Positions 46,826-55,833 of a stretch of 57,070 nucleotides of DNA are shown here, piece by piece. The stretch spans positions 1-57,070 of the forward strand of contig CAYNFS010000007.1 in the NCBI GenBank assembly GCA_964396685.1, given 5' to 3'. Positions within the stretch are counted from its first letter, which is position 1; the number at the start of each line of letters is the position of its first letter. The translations under genes were made by a program, and so were the position numbers. Under the pieces are notes generated by a model. The model worked only from the letters and a program-made list of their open reading frames with translations, did not search any database and was not told where the DNA came from. This DNA comes from CAYNFS01 sp964396685. GTDB taxonomy: Bacteria; Patescibacteriota; Doudnabacteria; UBA920; 2-01-FULL-46-14.

Positions 46826-47537
46826 TGAGTTTGATTTTGAGAAGATCGCGAAGGCTTTCAATATACGCAAAAAGCGGCACGTGGCTTCCTCCACGCTCGT
46901 GCCATTTGACCCCGATTTCTTTAATTTTGTATCCATGGATTCTCGCAATTGTCAAAACCTCCATATCAAATCCCCATCCGGGAATTGTAACCCGCGAAAA
47001 AATGTCTTTTGCCGCTTGATACGTAAATGCCTTGAATCCGAGCTGGGTGTCTTTGATCCCGGGAACCGCCAGAATTTGGATTAAAAGATTTGAGAACCGG
47101 CTCAAGACGACCCGATAAAGAGGCTGTTTGCGGGTCACGTTGGACTCGCTGACATAGCGCGAGCCGATTACGGCTTGAAATTCGCCAGATTCCAAATAAG
47201 ACCAAAACTTTTCAATTTCAGAAACCGGCGTGGCATTATCCGCATCCATGAACATAATGTATTGCCCTTGAGCATAATCCATTATCCCGAGTTTCACGGC
47301 GCTCCCTTTGGCGCCGATGCTTTTGCTCAAACACAAGCGCACGACATTTTTCACTCCTTTTTCCTGATATTCTTTGACGACGTCGCAGGTGTTATCCTTA
47401 CTGCCGTTGTCAACGACAATAATTTCGTAGCCGTATTTCTGGCTTTTGAGATATCTGTCTGTTTCCTCAAGCGTCTGGCCTATGCGGCTTCCTTCGTTAT
47501 AGGCCGGGATCACGACCGACAATTTGATATCTTGCAT
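46797..47537 (-). CDS. Dolichyl-phosphate glucose synthase-like GT2
   Basis: A 246-residue transferase of the ALG5/DPG-synthase type: LSVVIPAYNEGSRIGQTL, IIVVDNGSKDNTC, MDADNATP, VIGSRYV and GFKAFTYQAAKDIF. It would make a polyprenyl-phosphate sugar, as the enzyme at 16549-17256 does. TGC-TATAAT lies 8 nt before its ATG. Confidence 0.87.
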   Translation of the reverse strand: MQDIKLSVVIPAYNEGSRIGQTLEETDRYLKSQKYGYEIIVVDNGSKDNTCDVVKEYQEKGVKNVVRLCLSKSIGAKGSAVKLGIMDYAQGQYIMFMDADNATPVSEIEKFWSYLESGEFQAVIGSRYVSESNVTRKQPLYRVVLSRFSNLLIQILAVPGIKDTQLGFKAFTYQAAKDIFSRVTIPGWGFDMEVLTIARIHGYKIKEIGVKWHERGGSHVPLFAYIESLRDLLKIKLNAILGKYNI

Positions 47538-47564
47538 ATATGAAAATTATAGCACCAAAAAAAC

Positions 47565-47608
47565 GTCATTGCGAGCCCCGACGCGTGGTCGGGGCGTGGC
47601 AATCTCAA
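47565..47608. repeat. GTCATTGCGAG...GGCAATCTC palindromic repeat
   Basis: Inverted GTCATTGCGAG and GTGGCAATCTC with an inner CCCCGACGCG/CGTGGTCGGGG hairpin, between the GT2 gene and the reductase. Confidence 0.7.
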
Positions 47609-47612
47609 CCAT

Positions 47613-48476
47613 TTACCTTCTCGGCCCGTACACCATCGTCCCCTGCGGGAATTCGTGATCGAGCCTTAGCTCGTCTTCTATTTCAAGCCGCCAGCCCAAA
47701 GCGCCAAGGTCTTCCCTAAGATGTTCTGGATTTGAGGCTTTGATTAACGCCACGACATTTGGTTTGTTTATCACCCAGTTAATCGCAATTTGCGCCGGAG
47801 TTTTTTGGTACTTTTGCGAAAGTTGTTTCAAAATATCCGCTCCAATATCCACCCCGCCAAAAAGACCCAAGCCAAGAGGCCGGTAAGCCGTCACCAAAAT
47901 TTGGTGCTTTTCACAATACTCAAGGGTCCCCTCCTCATCAAATTCCCGCGCGGAAAGGCTGTAATGAATCTGGTTATTAACAATCCTGTGTTTAGCGTGC
48001 GACTGCGCTTGTTCAATCAGCTCTTTGCTGAAATTGCTTACGCCAATGTGGAAAACCAATCCTTCCTCAACCAAAAAATCCAAAGCTTTCATCGTTTCTT
48101 TGAGCGGAATGTCAGGATTGGGAGCATGGATCAAATAAAGATCAAGCTGTTTGATCCCTAGTCTTTTAAGACTTGCTCTGCATGAGGCAATTAGACCATC
48201 GTATCGCAAATGCTGCGGCATCACTTTGCTTGTGATAAAAAGCTTCTTGCGGTCAACGGCTTTTATTGCCAGCCTTATCAATTCTTCAGCATGCCCCGCG
48301 CCATAAAGTTCGGCAGTATCTATATGAGTAATACCCATTTCTAAAGCTGCCTTGATCGCCGCAATTTCTTTTTCATCATTGCTTGTATTAGGCTCATAAA
48401 CGCCCCCCACCCGCCAAGTCCCAAAACCAATGGCCGGCAACTCAAAATCACCCGCTTTTTTGTTTGGAATAATCAT
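47613..48476 (-). CDS. Aldo/keto reductase
   Basis: A 287-residue NADPH-dependent reductase with a TIM-barrel: LPAIGFGTWRVGG, HIDTAELYGAGHAEEL with catalytic Asp and Tyr, FITSKVMPQH with Lys, LYLIHAPNPD with His, and IGVSNFSKELIEQA. The cofactor end IKASNPEHLREDLGAL is intact. Substrate unknown. Confidence 0.9.
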   Translation of the reverse strand: MIIPNKKAGDFELPAIGFGTWRVGGVYEPNTSNDEKEIAAIKAALEMGITHIDTAELYGAGHAEELIRLAIKAVDRKKLFITSKVMPQHLRYDGLIASCRASLKRLGIKQLDLYLIHAPNPDIPLKETMKALDFLVEEGLVFHIGVSNFSKELIEQAQSHAKHRIVNNQIHYSLSAREFDEEGTLEYCEKHQILVTAYRPLGLGLFGGVDIGADILKQLSQKYQKTPAQIAINWVINKPNVVALIKASNPEHLREDLGALGWRLEIEDELRLDHEFPQGTMVYGPRR

Positions 48477-48497
48477 ATAAGTAAAAGCTATAACCTA

Positions 48498-49628
48498 TCA
48501 CCGTCTTTTTTTCTGCCACTGCCATGAGGTCTCAAGAATGGAGTGAAGGTCATATTTCGGCTTCCAGCCGAGTTCTTTTTGAAGTTTGGCACTATCCGCC
48601 ACAAGCCTGGCGGGATCTCCGGCGCGGCGCGGCGCAACTGCAATCGGGATCATCCGGTCCGTTATTTCCACGGCTTCATCAACCACTTCCAGTACAGAAT
48701 TACCGAGCCCCGTCCCGACATTGTAGACATAAGCTCCATTGCTCAAATCCAATCTCTCAAGAGCCATGATATGCGCCTCGGCCAAGTCCAAAACATGGAT
48801 ATAATCTCTAACGCAAGTTCCGTCAGGAGTTTCGTAATCTTGCCCATAAACTTCTATTTGCGGCCTTCTGCCGGCGGCAACCTCCAGAACGCGGGGAATT
48901 AAATGAGTGCCGGTCTCGCCCCCATTGTCGAATCCCAAATTCTCCTCTGGCCACGCTCCTGCGGCATTAAAATACCGAAGGCTTACCGAACGAATGCCGT
49001 AAGCCCGCTCATACCAGCACAAAATTTTTTCAAACAAAAGCTTGGTCTCGCCATACGGGTTTGAGGGATTGCACGGCGTACCCTCGCTAATCGGCAACGT
49101 TGCTGGCTCGCCGTAAACCGCCGCGCTGGAAGAAAAAACAAGCTTGGCAACACCGGCCGAAACCATGGCATCCAGCAAGTTGAGAGAATTTGTCACATTG
49201 TTTTGAAAATATTTCGCCGGGTTGGCAACCGATTCCTCAACCTCCACCGATGCCGCAAAATGAAGCACTGCGTCAATTTTTTCTTCGCTGAAAACCTTAT
49301 CGAGGGTAAACCGGTCAGCAAGGTCAGCTGCGATAAGCTTGCAATTGCGCACTCGCTCTTGCTTGCCGGTTGAAAGATTGTCAAAAACCACTACGTCGTA
49401 GCCTTGCTTCTGCAGAAGTCTGGTTGTGATCGAACCAATATAGCCGGCGCCGCCTGTTACTAAAATTTTTTTTGACTTTTTGGGAACAGATTTTTGCTGG
49501 CGCAAACTTTGATAAGCAGGATAAGGCATTACCACAAATTTTGGTTGCCCCGAATCAACCACGACAAAACCTTGCGGGGAGCTTAAAAATTCGTTATTTA
49601 AATCGCTTAAAATCTTGGGATTGAGCAT
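48498..49628 (-). CDS. galE: UDP-glucose 4-epimerase with N-terminal antitoxin-like segment
   Basis: A 376-residue protein. Residues from about 52 are a complete GalE-type short-chain dehydrogenase: KKILVTGGAGYIGS (NAD loop), FDNLSTG, HFAASVEV, SSSAAVYGEP, NPYGETK with the YxxxK pair, and RYFNAAGA. The first 50 residues (LNPKILSDLNNEFLSSPQ, FVVVDSGQPKFVVMPYPAYQSL) look like a Phd/YefM-type antitoxin fold. TATAAT at 49641-49646 makes the ATG at 49628 the first usable start of the transcript; 49637 is an alternative. It supplies UDP-galactose-type sugars to the nearby transferases. Confidence 0.88.
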   Translation of the reverse strand: MLNPKILSDLNNEFLSSPQGFVVVDSGQPKFVVMPYPAYQSLRQQKSVPKKSKKILVTGGAGYIGSITTRLLQKQGYDVVVFDNLSTGKQERVRNCKLIAADLADRFTLDKVFSEEKIDAVLHFAASVEVEESVANPAKYFQNNVTNSLNLLDAMVSAGVAKLVFSSSAAVYGEPATLPISEGTPCNPSNPYGETKLLFEKILCWYERAYGIRSVSLRYFNAAGAWPEENLGFDNGGETGTHLIPRVLEVAAGRRPQIEVYGQDYETPDGTCVRDYIHVLDLAEAHIMALERLDLSNGAYVYNVGTGLGNSVLEVVDEAVEITDRMIPIAVAPRRAGDPARLVADSAKLQKELGWKPKYDLHSILETSWQWQKKRR

Positions 49629-49673
49629 GGTTTTCATCTTATTATAGCCCAAATTTTATCAAACATAAAGACC

Positions 49674-49692
49674 GCCCCCTCTTCAGAGGGGG
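49674..49692. repeat. Short CCCCCTCTTCAGAGGGGG palindrome
   Basis: CCCCCTC-TTCA-GAGGGGG hairpin between galE and the DUF11 gene; could also work as a terminator. Confidence 0.55.
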
Positions 49693-49703
49693 TGTCTCAA
49701 ATC

Positions 49704-51257
49704 TTAAATCGTAAATCTTATATCTTCCCGGCGGCGGTATATCCAATACCCTGCAGTCACAACAGCCGCCATCAAGACAGCCAGCCACTCCGCAGGTCCC
49801 GTTCTGGGCGGCGTCACCACCCCTTGAACCTGCGGCTTGCGCACCGGCACTCTGATCTCGTTTCCGTAAATATTAACCATTACCAGATCCGAACTGGCAG
49901 GGAAAAAATTTGCCGCTCTAACACGCACCTGAAAAGTCCGACTAATCTCAATCCCGGCCGGAACATCCACCGGAGAAAATCTTATTACGCTGTTTACCGA
50001 TACAGCACCGCCTTGATTGGTAATCTCTGCCAGTTCCAGAATATCACTGATGTTATCCTCAATAGTAAAGTTTGTGAGAGTAGTGCCGCCGCTGTTTTTG
50101 ACATACAACGTATATGTGATAATGTCGCCCGGGTCAGCCGCAACACTTGCCGCATCCGCCCCTTTGGTCAGATTAAAGGCGGTCTTGCGCAGAGAAAACT
50201 GCGCTCCCGCCACAAGCTGTACCACCACGTCGGCGTTGTCCTGCCTTGTCCCAACCTGATCGCTTCTGACATTTGAGGTGTTGGTCAGGGTCGTAGTTCC
50301 GGAAAATGATCCCGCACCTGCAACATCAGCTTCAAAAGTAATAATTTTGTTGATATTCTGGGACAATGTCCCCAAATTTTTCCCGCTGCCAAAAAACTCG
50401 GACTCATTAGACACGCTCACGCCGTCTATACGCAAACTGCCGCTTACAAACAAAAGCCTAGTAGGCAGAAGATCGCGGACTATGACATTGCTTTGCGAAG
50501 CTGTGCCGGTAGTGTCAAATCGGATTTCAAATTTTATTCTGTCTTGCGGGTTGGCCGTGGTTGAGTCTCTAAAACTCGTCTCGCTCTTGGTGACGTTCAA
50601 AACTTTCTTATTTATGCTCAAATCCCGGGTAAGCACTGCCACCTGTCCCACTCTGGCCCGAAAAGTCACGATACCCGAAAAATCAAAACAGCCTTTGACC
50701 GTGCCGATGTTAATGCCGGAACTCACGATATTGTCTCCGCCCGAAACGGTCTGCCCAACAGTTGAACGGTTTGGGAAGTGCCGGACCGAACCGGAAATCA
50801 ATTCCAGAGTTTGAGGATCGCCATTAACGTGGATCGTTATGTTGCCGCCCCGAGCAGAATCACTGCTTGAAACCGGGCTCGTTTGATCAGAATCAATTGT
50901 GGCGGAAACCTCATGAGTCTGCCTGGTGCCGCCGGGCAGACTCGCCTTGATAATCACGTTGGTCGCCTCATCTTCCGTAATGCCGCCGTTGTGGTAATAA
51001 ATTTGAAATTCTATCTCGTCTCCCGCGTTGGCGGCAACCCCGTTGTTGTGATCGGCTTGGGAAGTGCTAAAACTTCCGCCAGCCGTAACATTCCGAGCGT
51101 CAATCAAAGGATAATCCCGATTTGTTTCCTGGGTATAGCTGATTTCAAAAATGTTGAATGCCACCGCCGCTTGGGCGCGCGAAGACAGCCCGGCAATACC
51201 CGTAAAGATAAGACTCGCTGTAACTGTTACATTTAATATTTTGCTGATCTTCGGCAT
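49704..51257 (-). CDS. DUF11-type surface protein with C-terminal anchor
   Basis: A 517-residue cell-surface protein: signal peptide (VTASLIFTGIAGLSSRAQA), an N-terminal domain with FNIFEISYTQETNRDYPL and SQADHNNGVAANAGDEIEF, two or three DUF11-like beta-sandwich units (DRIKFEIRFDTTGTA, SNVIVRDLLPTRLLFV; DIITYTLYVKNSGGTT), and a C-terminal PPRTGPAEW motif, hydrophobic helix (LAVLMAAVVTAGYW) and basic tail (RRREDIRF). The last is a sortase-type sorting signal. TAGAAT lies 7 nt before the ATG. It is a paralog of the next protein. Confidence 0.82.
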   Translation of the reverse strand: MPKISKILNVTVTASLIFTGIAGLSSRAQAAVAFNIFEISYTQETNRDYPLIDARNVTAGGSFSTSQADHNNGVAANAGDEIEFQIYYHNGGITEDEATNVIIKASLPGGTRQTHEVSATIDSDQTSPVSSSDSARGGNITIHVNGDPQTLELISGSVRHFPNRSTVGQTVSGGDNIVSSGINIGTVKGCFDFSGIVTFRARVGQVAVLTRDLSINKKVLNVTKSETSFRDSTTANPQDRIKFEIRFDTTGTASQSNVIVRDLLPTRLLFVSGSLRIDGVSVSNESEFFGSGKNLGTLSQNINKIITFEADVAGAGSFSGTTTLTNTSNVRSDQVGTRQDNADVVVQLVAGAQFSLRKTAFNLTKGADAASVAADPGDIITYTLYVKNSGGTTLTNFTIEDNISDILELAEITNQGGAVSVNSVIRFSPVDVPAGIEISRTFQVRVRAANFFPASSDLVMVNIYGNEIRVPVRKPQVQGVVTPPRTGPAEWLAVLMAAVVTAGYWIYRRREDIRFTI

Positions 51258-51267
51258 CTACTTAATT

Positions 51268-51317
51268 CTACCCCCTCTTCATCTCCCCCTTGCTAAGGGG
51301 GAGAAAACAGAGGGGGT
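51268..51317. repeat. Palindromic CCCCCTCTTC...GAGGGGG repeat
   Basis: Intergenic member of the family: ACCCCCTCT, TCTCCCCC-TTGCTAA-GGGGGAGA, AGAGGGGGT nested arms between the two DUF11 genes. Confidence 0.75.
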
Positions 51318-51347
51318 AACATTCCTAATTCTTGATCCCTGATTCCT

Positions 51348-53237
51348 CTAATTCAACGGTCTCGGCCCAGGACTGCCCGGCTGCTTGGTGGGCGCTTCTT
51401 TGCAGACCCTGACAACGGCTGTGTCAGTATCGCTCAAACTGCCGGAGGTTACCGTGGCGCTGTTGGTCAAATTCTCACAGCTGCCGGTTACAAAATCGCT
51501 GGGGCCGAAGATATTGGCCTTGAAAGTGATGACCTTCTGCTGGCTGGGCTGCATTGAGCCCAGATTGATTCCTGTAGTAAAGAAGTTGCCTTCTGACATA
51601 AATACGCCATCCACGTTGAAACTGCTCGAAACGAAAGTCATTTTGGCAGGCAAGGCGTCTCTTACTGTCACATTCTCCAGCGTCATATTGCTGTTTTGCG
51701 GGCTGATTACGATTTTGAAGCTGACCTGCTGGGAAGGCTGGGCATCCACCTGATCCAGGAACGCAGTTGGATTAGTTTCGTTTTTCACGGTTTTATCCAG
51801 ATCAATTTGCTGGACAACCGGCGGCTCAATGCGCATGCCTTTGCAGGTGGCAACTTGAGCGTTATTGACTTCAATGAAAGCACTATAGTCGCCGGTGGTG
51901 AAAGCCGAATGGATAAATGAAGTGTCTTTCACGTCATAATTTCCGTTTGCGTCAGCCGTGGCCAGAAATCTAAAAGTGGGACTTCCGGACACGTGCTGGA
52001 AGACTTTATTGAAACTCTGAAATGAAGAGAGACCGCTTATTTGTTCTCTGACGTTAAACAAATCTCCCACTCGGCGTAGGCCTCTCAAGCTGCCATCGGC
52101 AACCAAAGGCGGATCCCAAGTGTAATTGCAGGTAACAACCTGCGGCTGGATTATCACTTTGACATTTGCCCCGTCCTGCGCGCTCACTTGCCCGCTTGTG
52201 GCCGTGGCAACGTTTGTGAGGATATGAGTGCCCACCGTAAATTGGCTGGCGGAAGCAACCAGCGCCTGGAATCTAATGATTTTTGCAACACCCGGGGTGA
52301 TAGTGCCGACATTGACACCACTTCCGAAAAATTGCGAACCGCTAACGATTACGCCGTCAACCGTGACCGAACCCAAAAGCGAAAGCCTTGAATCCAAAGC
52401 GTCTTTGATAACAACGCTTGGCACAGGGTTAGTTACGGCGTTAACAACAATCTGGTACTCCACTGTGTTCCCCGGATCTGCGGCCACTTCCGTATCGTTA
52501 AACGGTATGCCTTTGGTGATGTTTTTAACTTGCTTTTGGACCTGAAGCGCGCCCAAAGCCGCCTCTTGGACTCTAAGCTTGAAGTTGACAAACCCGTGGT
52601 ACTGGAAACACCCCCGCACATTGCCGATGTTGACTCCTGTGGTAAAAACCGTATCGGGCAAAGTGACCGGACCGGGTTTGGGTACCAGTCCTTGATCGCG
52701 GAAGAGCGTAACACTTCCGGGCACCAGGCTCAATGAGAGAGGAGTGCCGCCTTGAATGTGCACGGTCATGTTCCCGCCGCGGAACGGATCAGAGCTGGAA
52801 ACTGTCGTGGCATTATCCGCGCCAATAGTTGCGGAGATCGTATGGGTCAGAGCAGTTTGGCCCAAAGTCGGATTGGCAAAAGCCTTGATGATTGTGTTGA
52901 TCGCCACGTTCTCGTCAGCATCCGCCGCGCCATTGTGGTAATAAACTGAAAATTCCAGAATCTGACCGGCGCTGGCCTGGACGCCTGCGTCGTGATCAGC
53001 CTGCGAAGCGCTCCATCCCTCAAACTGGCTGGCATTGCGCCCGTCCAGAAGCGGGAGATCCTTGTTTAGCTCCCCGGTATAGCTTATGGGAAAAATGTTA
53101 AAAGCCGGGCCTTGCGCCAAAGCCGGGATATAACTTAATGCCAAGGCAATCAGCCCTGCCAAAGATACGACCGCGATTGCTTTTTTTGGATTTAGACTTT
53201 TGAGTTTGTGAATCAAAATCGCCATAATTGTCTCCAT
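51348..53237 (-). CDS. DUF11-type secreted protein without anchor
   Basis: A 629-residue paralog of the protein at 49704-51257: signal peptide (AIAVVSLAGLIALALSYIPALAQ), the same N-terminal domain (FNIFPISYTGELNKDLPL, SASQADHDAGVQASAGQILEF), several DUF11-like units (NTVEYQIVVNAVTNPVPSVV, QVSFKIVISPQNSNMT) and a middle Ig-like part with two Cys. It ends GSPGPRPLN with no membrane helix or sorting motif, so it is either released or held by the anchored paralog. An ATG at 53225 with a GGAG site is an alternative start. Confidence 0.8.
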   Translation of the reverse strand: METIMAILIHKLKSLNPKKAIAVVSLAGLIALALSYIPALAQGPAFNIFPISYTGELNKDLPLLDGRNASQFEGWSASQADHDAGVQASAGQILEFSVYYHNGAADADENVAINTIIKAFANPTLGQTALTHTISATIGADNATTVSSSDPFRGGNMTVHIQGGTPLSLSLVPGSVTLFRDQGLVPKPGPVTLPDTVFTTGVNIGNVRGCFQYHGFVNFKLRVQEAALGALQVQKQVKNITKGIPFNDTEVAADPGNTVEYQIVVNAVTNPVPSVVIKDALDSRLSLLGSVTVDGVIVSGSQFFGSGVNVGTITPGVAKIIRFQALVASASQFTVGTHILTNVATATSGQVSAQDGANVKVIIQPQVVTCNYTWDPPLVADGSLRGLRRVGDLFNVREQISGLSSFQSFNKVFQHVSGSPTFRFLATADANGNYDVKDTSFIHSAFTTGDYSAFIEVNNAQVATCKGMRIEPPVVQQIDLDKTVKNETNPTAFLDQVDAQPSQQVSFKIVISPQNSNMTLENVTVRDALPAKMTFVSSSFNVDGVFMSEGNFFTTGINLGSMQPSQQKVITFKANIFGPSDFVTGSCENLTNSATVTSGSLSDTDTAVVRVCKEAPTKQPGSPGPRPLN

Positions 53238-53251
53238 CTTTCCTCTTCTTG

Positions 53252-53293
53252 TGCCCTCCCCCTGGCGAGGGGAGGGTTAGGGAGAGGTCGTAT
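53252..53293. repeat. CCCTCCCC/GGGGAGGG palindromic repeat
   Basis: CCCTCCCC-CTGGC-GAGGGGAGGG with outer partial arms, just upstream of the DUF11 gene. Confidence 0.6.
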
Positions 53294-53362
53294 TTAAACC
53301 TTAATTATTTGACTCCCCACTTTATCACAACTTTTTCCCTCTTGTCAAGAGCAATTTTTTAA

Positions 53363-53413
53363 GCAAAAAAATGAGCCCGGCGCGTTCCTCTATTTCTAGA
53401 GACGCACGCCGGG
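53363..53413 (-). terminator. Terminator after the 53430-54533 gene
   Basis: CCCGGCGTGCGTCTCTAGAAA pairs with the TCTAT...GCGCCGGG arm, followed by CATTTTTTTG on the minus strand. Arms of about 14 bp with few mismatches. Confidence 0.8.
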
Positions 53414-53429
53414 CGCGAAATTGAACAAA

Positions 53430-54533
53430 CTACGGCACCGTCGGCCTACCAGGGTTAGGGATCTGCTCCCAAGGCTGCTTAACCCCCGTCGGACATTCCT
53501 TAAGGAGTCGTCCAATGGGTATGCCAGTGCCTACACCTAACACATACCCCACGAAGAACTCTTTCCAGTGCCAGCCTTCGCGATACCAGTAGAGCCTCAC
53601 TCTCGGCTGGCAGAAGTTGAAAAGCGCCAGCGCGAATTGAACCTTCCTAGTGAAGAATTCCGGGTCTACGGTGGCAATCATCCCAGCCAACTGTTGTCGC
53701 ACCGCCTGGTCTGGCGGATAGATGATGAAGGTTTTAGGGTCAACCCTGACCTTCTTGGCCTTGGAGCTTTTGGGATAGTACTCTCCGATTATCCCCCAGG
53801 ACTCGTCAGGCTCGCAGGGCGGACATTCGGGACACGACGGACACGGCTTCTCGATGGTTCGCTCCTTCACCACCTCCTTGATCACCTCGACCGGTTTTTC
53901 CTTCTCAATCACCACCGGCGGAGGCTGCGCAGTCTTTTCTACCTGAAACACGGGGCGTCGCAGCCCGATATTCCCGCACCCAACCGGTATCACGAACTGG
54001 ACCAATTGCTCCGGCCCGTATTCAATGTCCAGAAACCAGGAGTCAAGATCATGGCTGCCCCTCCAGATGACCGCCTCTTTCTTCTGAAACCGACCAGGAA
54101 TCGGCCTGCCATCCTTGCCATGCACTCCAAAGTACATATCCAAGAAGTAGGCTTCGGAAGAATCCGGCGCGATCATGACTCTTCTGACCCGCTTTTGATC
54201 CATGAGCCTCACACCTTCTTCAATCTGTTCGATAATTTTGGCGATTTGCTCATGATTGAAATTGTCCAGAAGAACCTGTCGGAAAAGGTCGCTCCGGACA
54301 AACTTCAAAAGCTCGTCAGTCGTCTTGACCCCCCCTGGAACAAGGGGGAGTCCTCCCACGTGAGTCCACTCCCAAGCCTCCTGATTGGGGGGCTTCATCA
54401 TGACAAGAAACCCTTCCCCGTCAGTGATAAATTCCGCCGGGTCAGCCTGGCCCCGCAATTCCTGCGCGACTGTAAGAACAAACAACGCGCAGGAAAAAAC
54501 TGCAAACAACCGCGCAGAAACTACTCGCCGCAT
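53430..54533 (-). CDS. Secreted hypothetical protein with Cys-Pro-rich linker
   Basis: A 367-residue exported protein of unknown function. A signal peptide (RLFAVFSCALFVLTVAQELRG) is followed by a domain with GEGFLVMMKPPNQEAWEW, then a coiled Val/Glu/Lys segment (VIEKEKPVEVIKEVVKE), a PCPSCPECPPCEPD stretch with four Cys, and a C-terminal domain with a moderately hydrophobic end (FFVGYVLGVGTGIPIG). It has its own promoter (54580-54609), AGGAGG before the ATG and a strong terminator: a self-contained unit, GC-rich compared with its neighbours. Confidence 0.65.
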   Translation of the reverse strand: MRRVVSARLFAVFSCALFVLTVAQELRGQADPAEFITDGEGFLVMMKPPNQEAWEWTHVGGLPLVPGGVKTTDELLKFVRSDLFRQVLLDNFNHEQIAKIIEQIEEGVRLMDQKRVRRVMIAPDSSEAYFLDMYFGVHGKDGRPIPGRFQKKEAVIWRGSHDLDSWFLDIEYGPEQLVQFVIPVGCGNIGLRRPVFQVEKTAQPPPVVIEKEKPVEVIKEVVKERTIEKPCPSCPECPPCEPDESWGIIGEYYPKSSKAKKVRVDPKTFIIYPPDQAVRQQLAGMIATVDPEFFTRKVQFALALFNFCQPRVRLYWYREGWHWKEFFVGYVLGVGTGIPIGRLLKECPTGVKQPWEQIPNPGRPTVP

Positions 54534-54579
54534 AGCACCCTCCTCTATATTTTCATTTCGTCATCTATGATGACAGCAC

Positions 54580-54609
54580 AGCATAACTTTTTTTTACAGA
54601 CCTTGTCAA
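54580..54609 (-). promoter_or_regulatory. Promoter of the 53430-54533 gene
   Basis: TTGACA (54609-54604), 18-bp spacer, TATGCT (54585-54580). It starts right after the terminator of the upstream gene. Confidence 0.7.
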
Positions 54610-54610
54610 C

Positions 54611-54659
54611 AAAAAGAGGGCAGGTCCGGCACGTGTTTCCACGTACCAGCCCCGCCCTC
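54611..54659 (-). terminator. Terminator after the 54670-55833 gene
   Basis: GAGGGC and GCCCTC outer arms with inner TACGTG-GAAA-CACGTG, followed by TTTTTG on the minus strand. Confidence 0.8.
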
Positions 54660-54669
54660 ATGGTCCTCT

Positions 54670-55833
54670 TCACGGCCGACCTGCCTTCTGTTGAGCCTTC
54701 TTAAGGCGCTCCCGCGCCTTTTGAAGTTTCCCTTCAAGCTTACGGCGCTGCTCCAGCACCTCTGCCTCGGTTTCAAGGGAAGCCAGCTCCTGTTGCGCGG
54801 CGAGGAGATCGCGATCTGCCTCTGTCTGCGGCCTTTCGGCAAAAACAGCGGCCACCATCTCGTCTGTGAGCTTGCTGGCGCTGCTATGACCGATGCCGAC
54901 CTTGCGAAAACCGGCAAACTCACTAATGGAAAACTCCTTGGTTTTCGCTTTGCCAGTTCCGCCTGCAATGTGGAGGATATCGCGGGTCGCGAGATCCTCA
55001 AACTGCAAAGTCAGCCTAGCCGTCACGTTCCGGTACTGCCTCAAAATCCGGAAGTGCGGCAGAATATAACCGGCCGCATAGGCAGCATCTCGCATTGTTT
55101 CGTTACCAAGCCTCCAGCCGACTTGGTATGCGATAACGCCAAGGCTTGTCCCATCGAAGCCGCTACAATCTGCGTCCTCCCCGACGATCTCGTAGGTTCC
55201 CTTCACTATAAACCGTGCGGTTTCCTGCGTATGATCGCCGTAGAGCCCAGCATTCTTGCCGGTGTTCGCTTCTCGATCATGGTCTTGCAACCGATCCGCT
55301 GGTACAAGCGCCTTAACACCGAGGCGATTCAAAGCGGCGGTTACTTTAACCCTAAGGAGATATCCCATAGAGGCCTTGGGGTACGGACTTGCAAAAACCG
55401 GAAAGTCATAACCGCCGAACAAAATGGGGCCATATCCAAATCCTGCACCATAGACGCAAGGATTGTAAGTCCCCCACCATCCGGCTGTCAGTCCATACCG
55501 GGTCTGAACCTCGGATTCGTCCACAGGCTCTACCGGGGCAACAGCCACCCGGCGGGAGCCGATGAAGACTCGCACATCGGTGAGGGAGTGAAACCGCGGA
55601 GGCGCCTCTGCTGGCGGCAATTCCCGCTGAACCTGCTGCGAGTCCTGCCGCTCATTCCGCTCGGCTCGCGGCGGCAGACCACCATTCGCCCGCCGCAAAA
55701 CCGGCCGCTCGTTGTCCTGCGCCTCGGCGCGCATCCGCGCAGCGTGGCGCGCTTCGCGCGACGCCACCTGTCCAGACGCTGTCGCTACCATCGCAAACAG
55801 CGTCAAAAAAATTACCGTGAAAAACTTTTTCAT
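54670..55833 (-). CDS. Secreted hypothetical protein
   Basis: A 387-residue exported protein. Signal peptide FFTVIFLTLFAMVATASGQ, an Arg/Glu-rich low-complexity part (about residues 20-75), then a domain containing RFIVKGTYEIVGED, YRNVTARLTLQFEDLATRDIL and VGIGHSSASKLTDEMVAAVF, whose order weakly recalls CsgG-like outer secretion proteins, and a C-terminal coiled coil (LASLETEAEVLEQRRKLEGKL...). GGAGG lies 6 nt before the ATG at 55833. With the next gene it makes a pair of secreted unknowns. The CsgG resemblance is a guess. Confidence 0.6.
   Translation of the reverse strand: MKKFFTVIFLTLFAMVATASGQVASREARHAARMRAEAQDNERPVLRRANGGLPPRAERNERQDSQQVQRELPPAEAPPRFHSLTDVRVFIGSRRVAVAPVEPVDESEVQTRYGLTAGWWGTYNPCVYGAGFGYGPILFGGYDFPVFASPYPKASMGYLLRVKVTAALNRLGVKALVPADRLQDHDREANTGKNAGLYGDHTQETARFIVKGTYEIVGEDADCSGFDGTSLGVIAYQVGWRLGNETMRDAAYAAGYILPHFRILRQYRNVTARLTLQFEDLATRDILHIAGGTGKAKTKEFSISEFAGFRKVGIGHSSASKLTDEMVAAVFAERPQTEADRDLLAAQQELASLETEAEVLEQRRKLEGKLQKARERLKKAQQKAGRP

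Noticed and set aside
54327..54355. Another in-frame palindromic repeat, in the 53430-54533 gene
   Set aside because: CCCCC and GGGGG arms are present, but the arms are short and lack the CTCTTT/AAAGAG part that defines the family.
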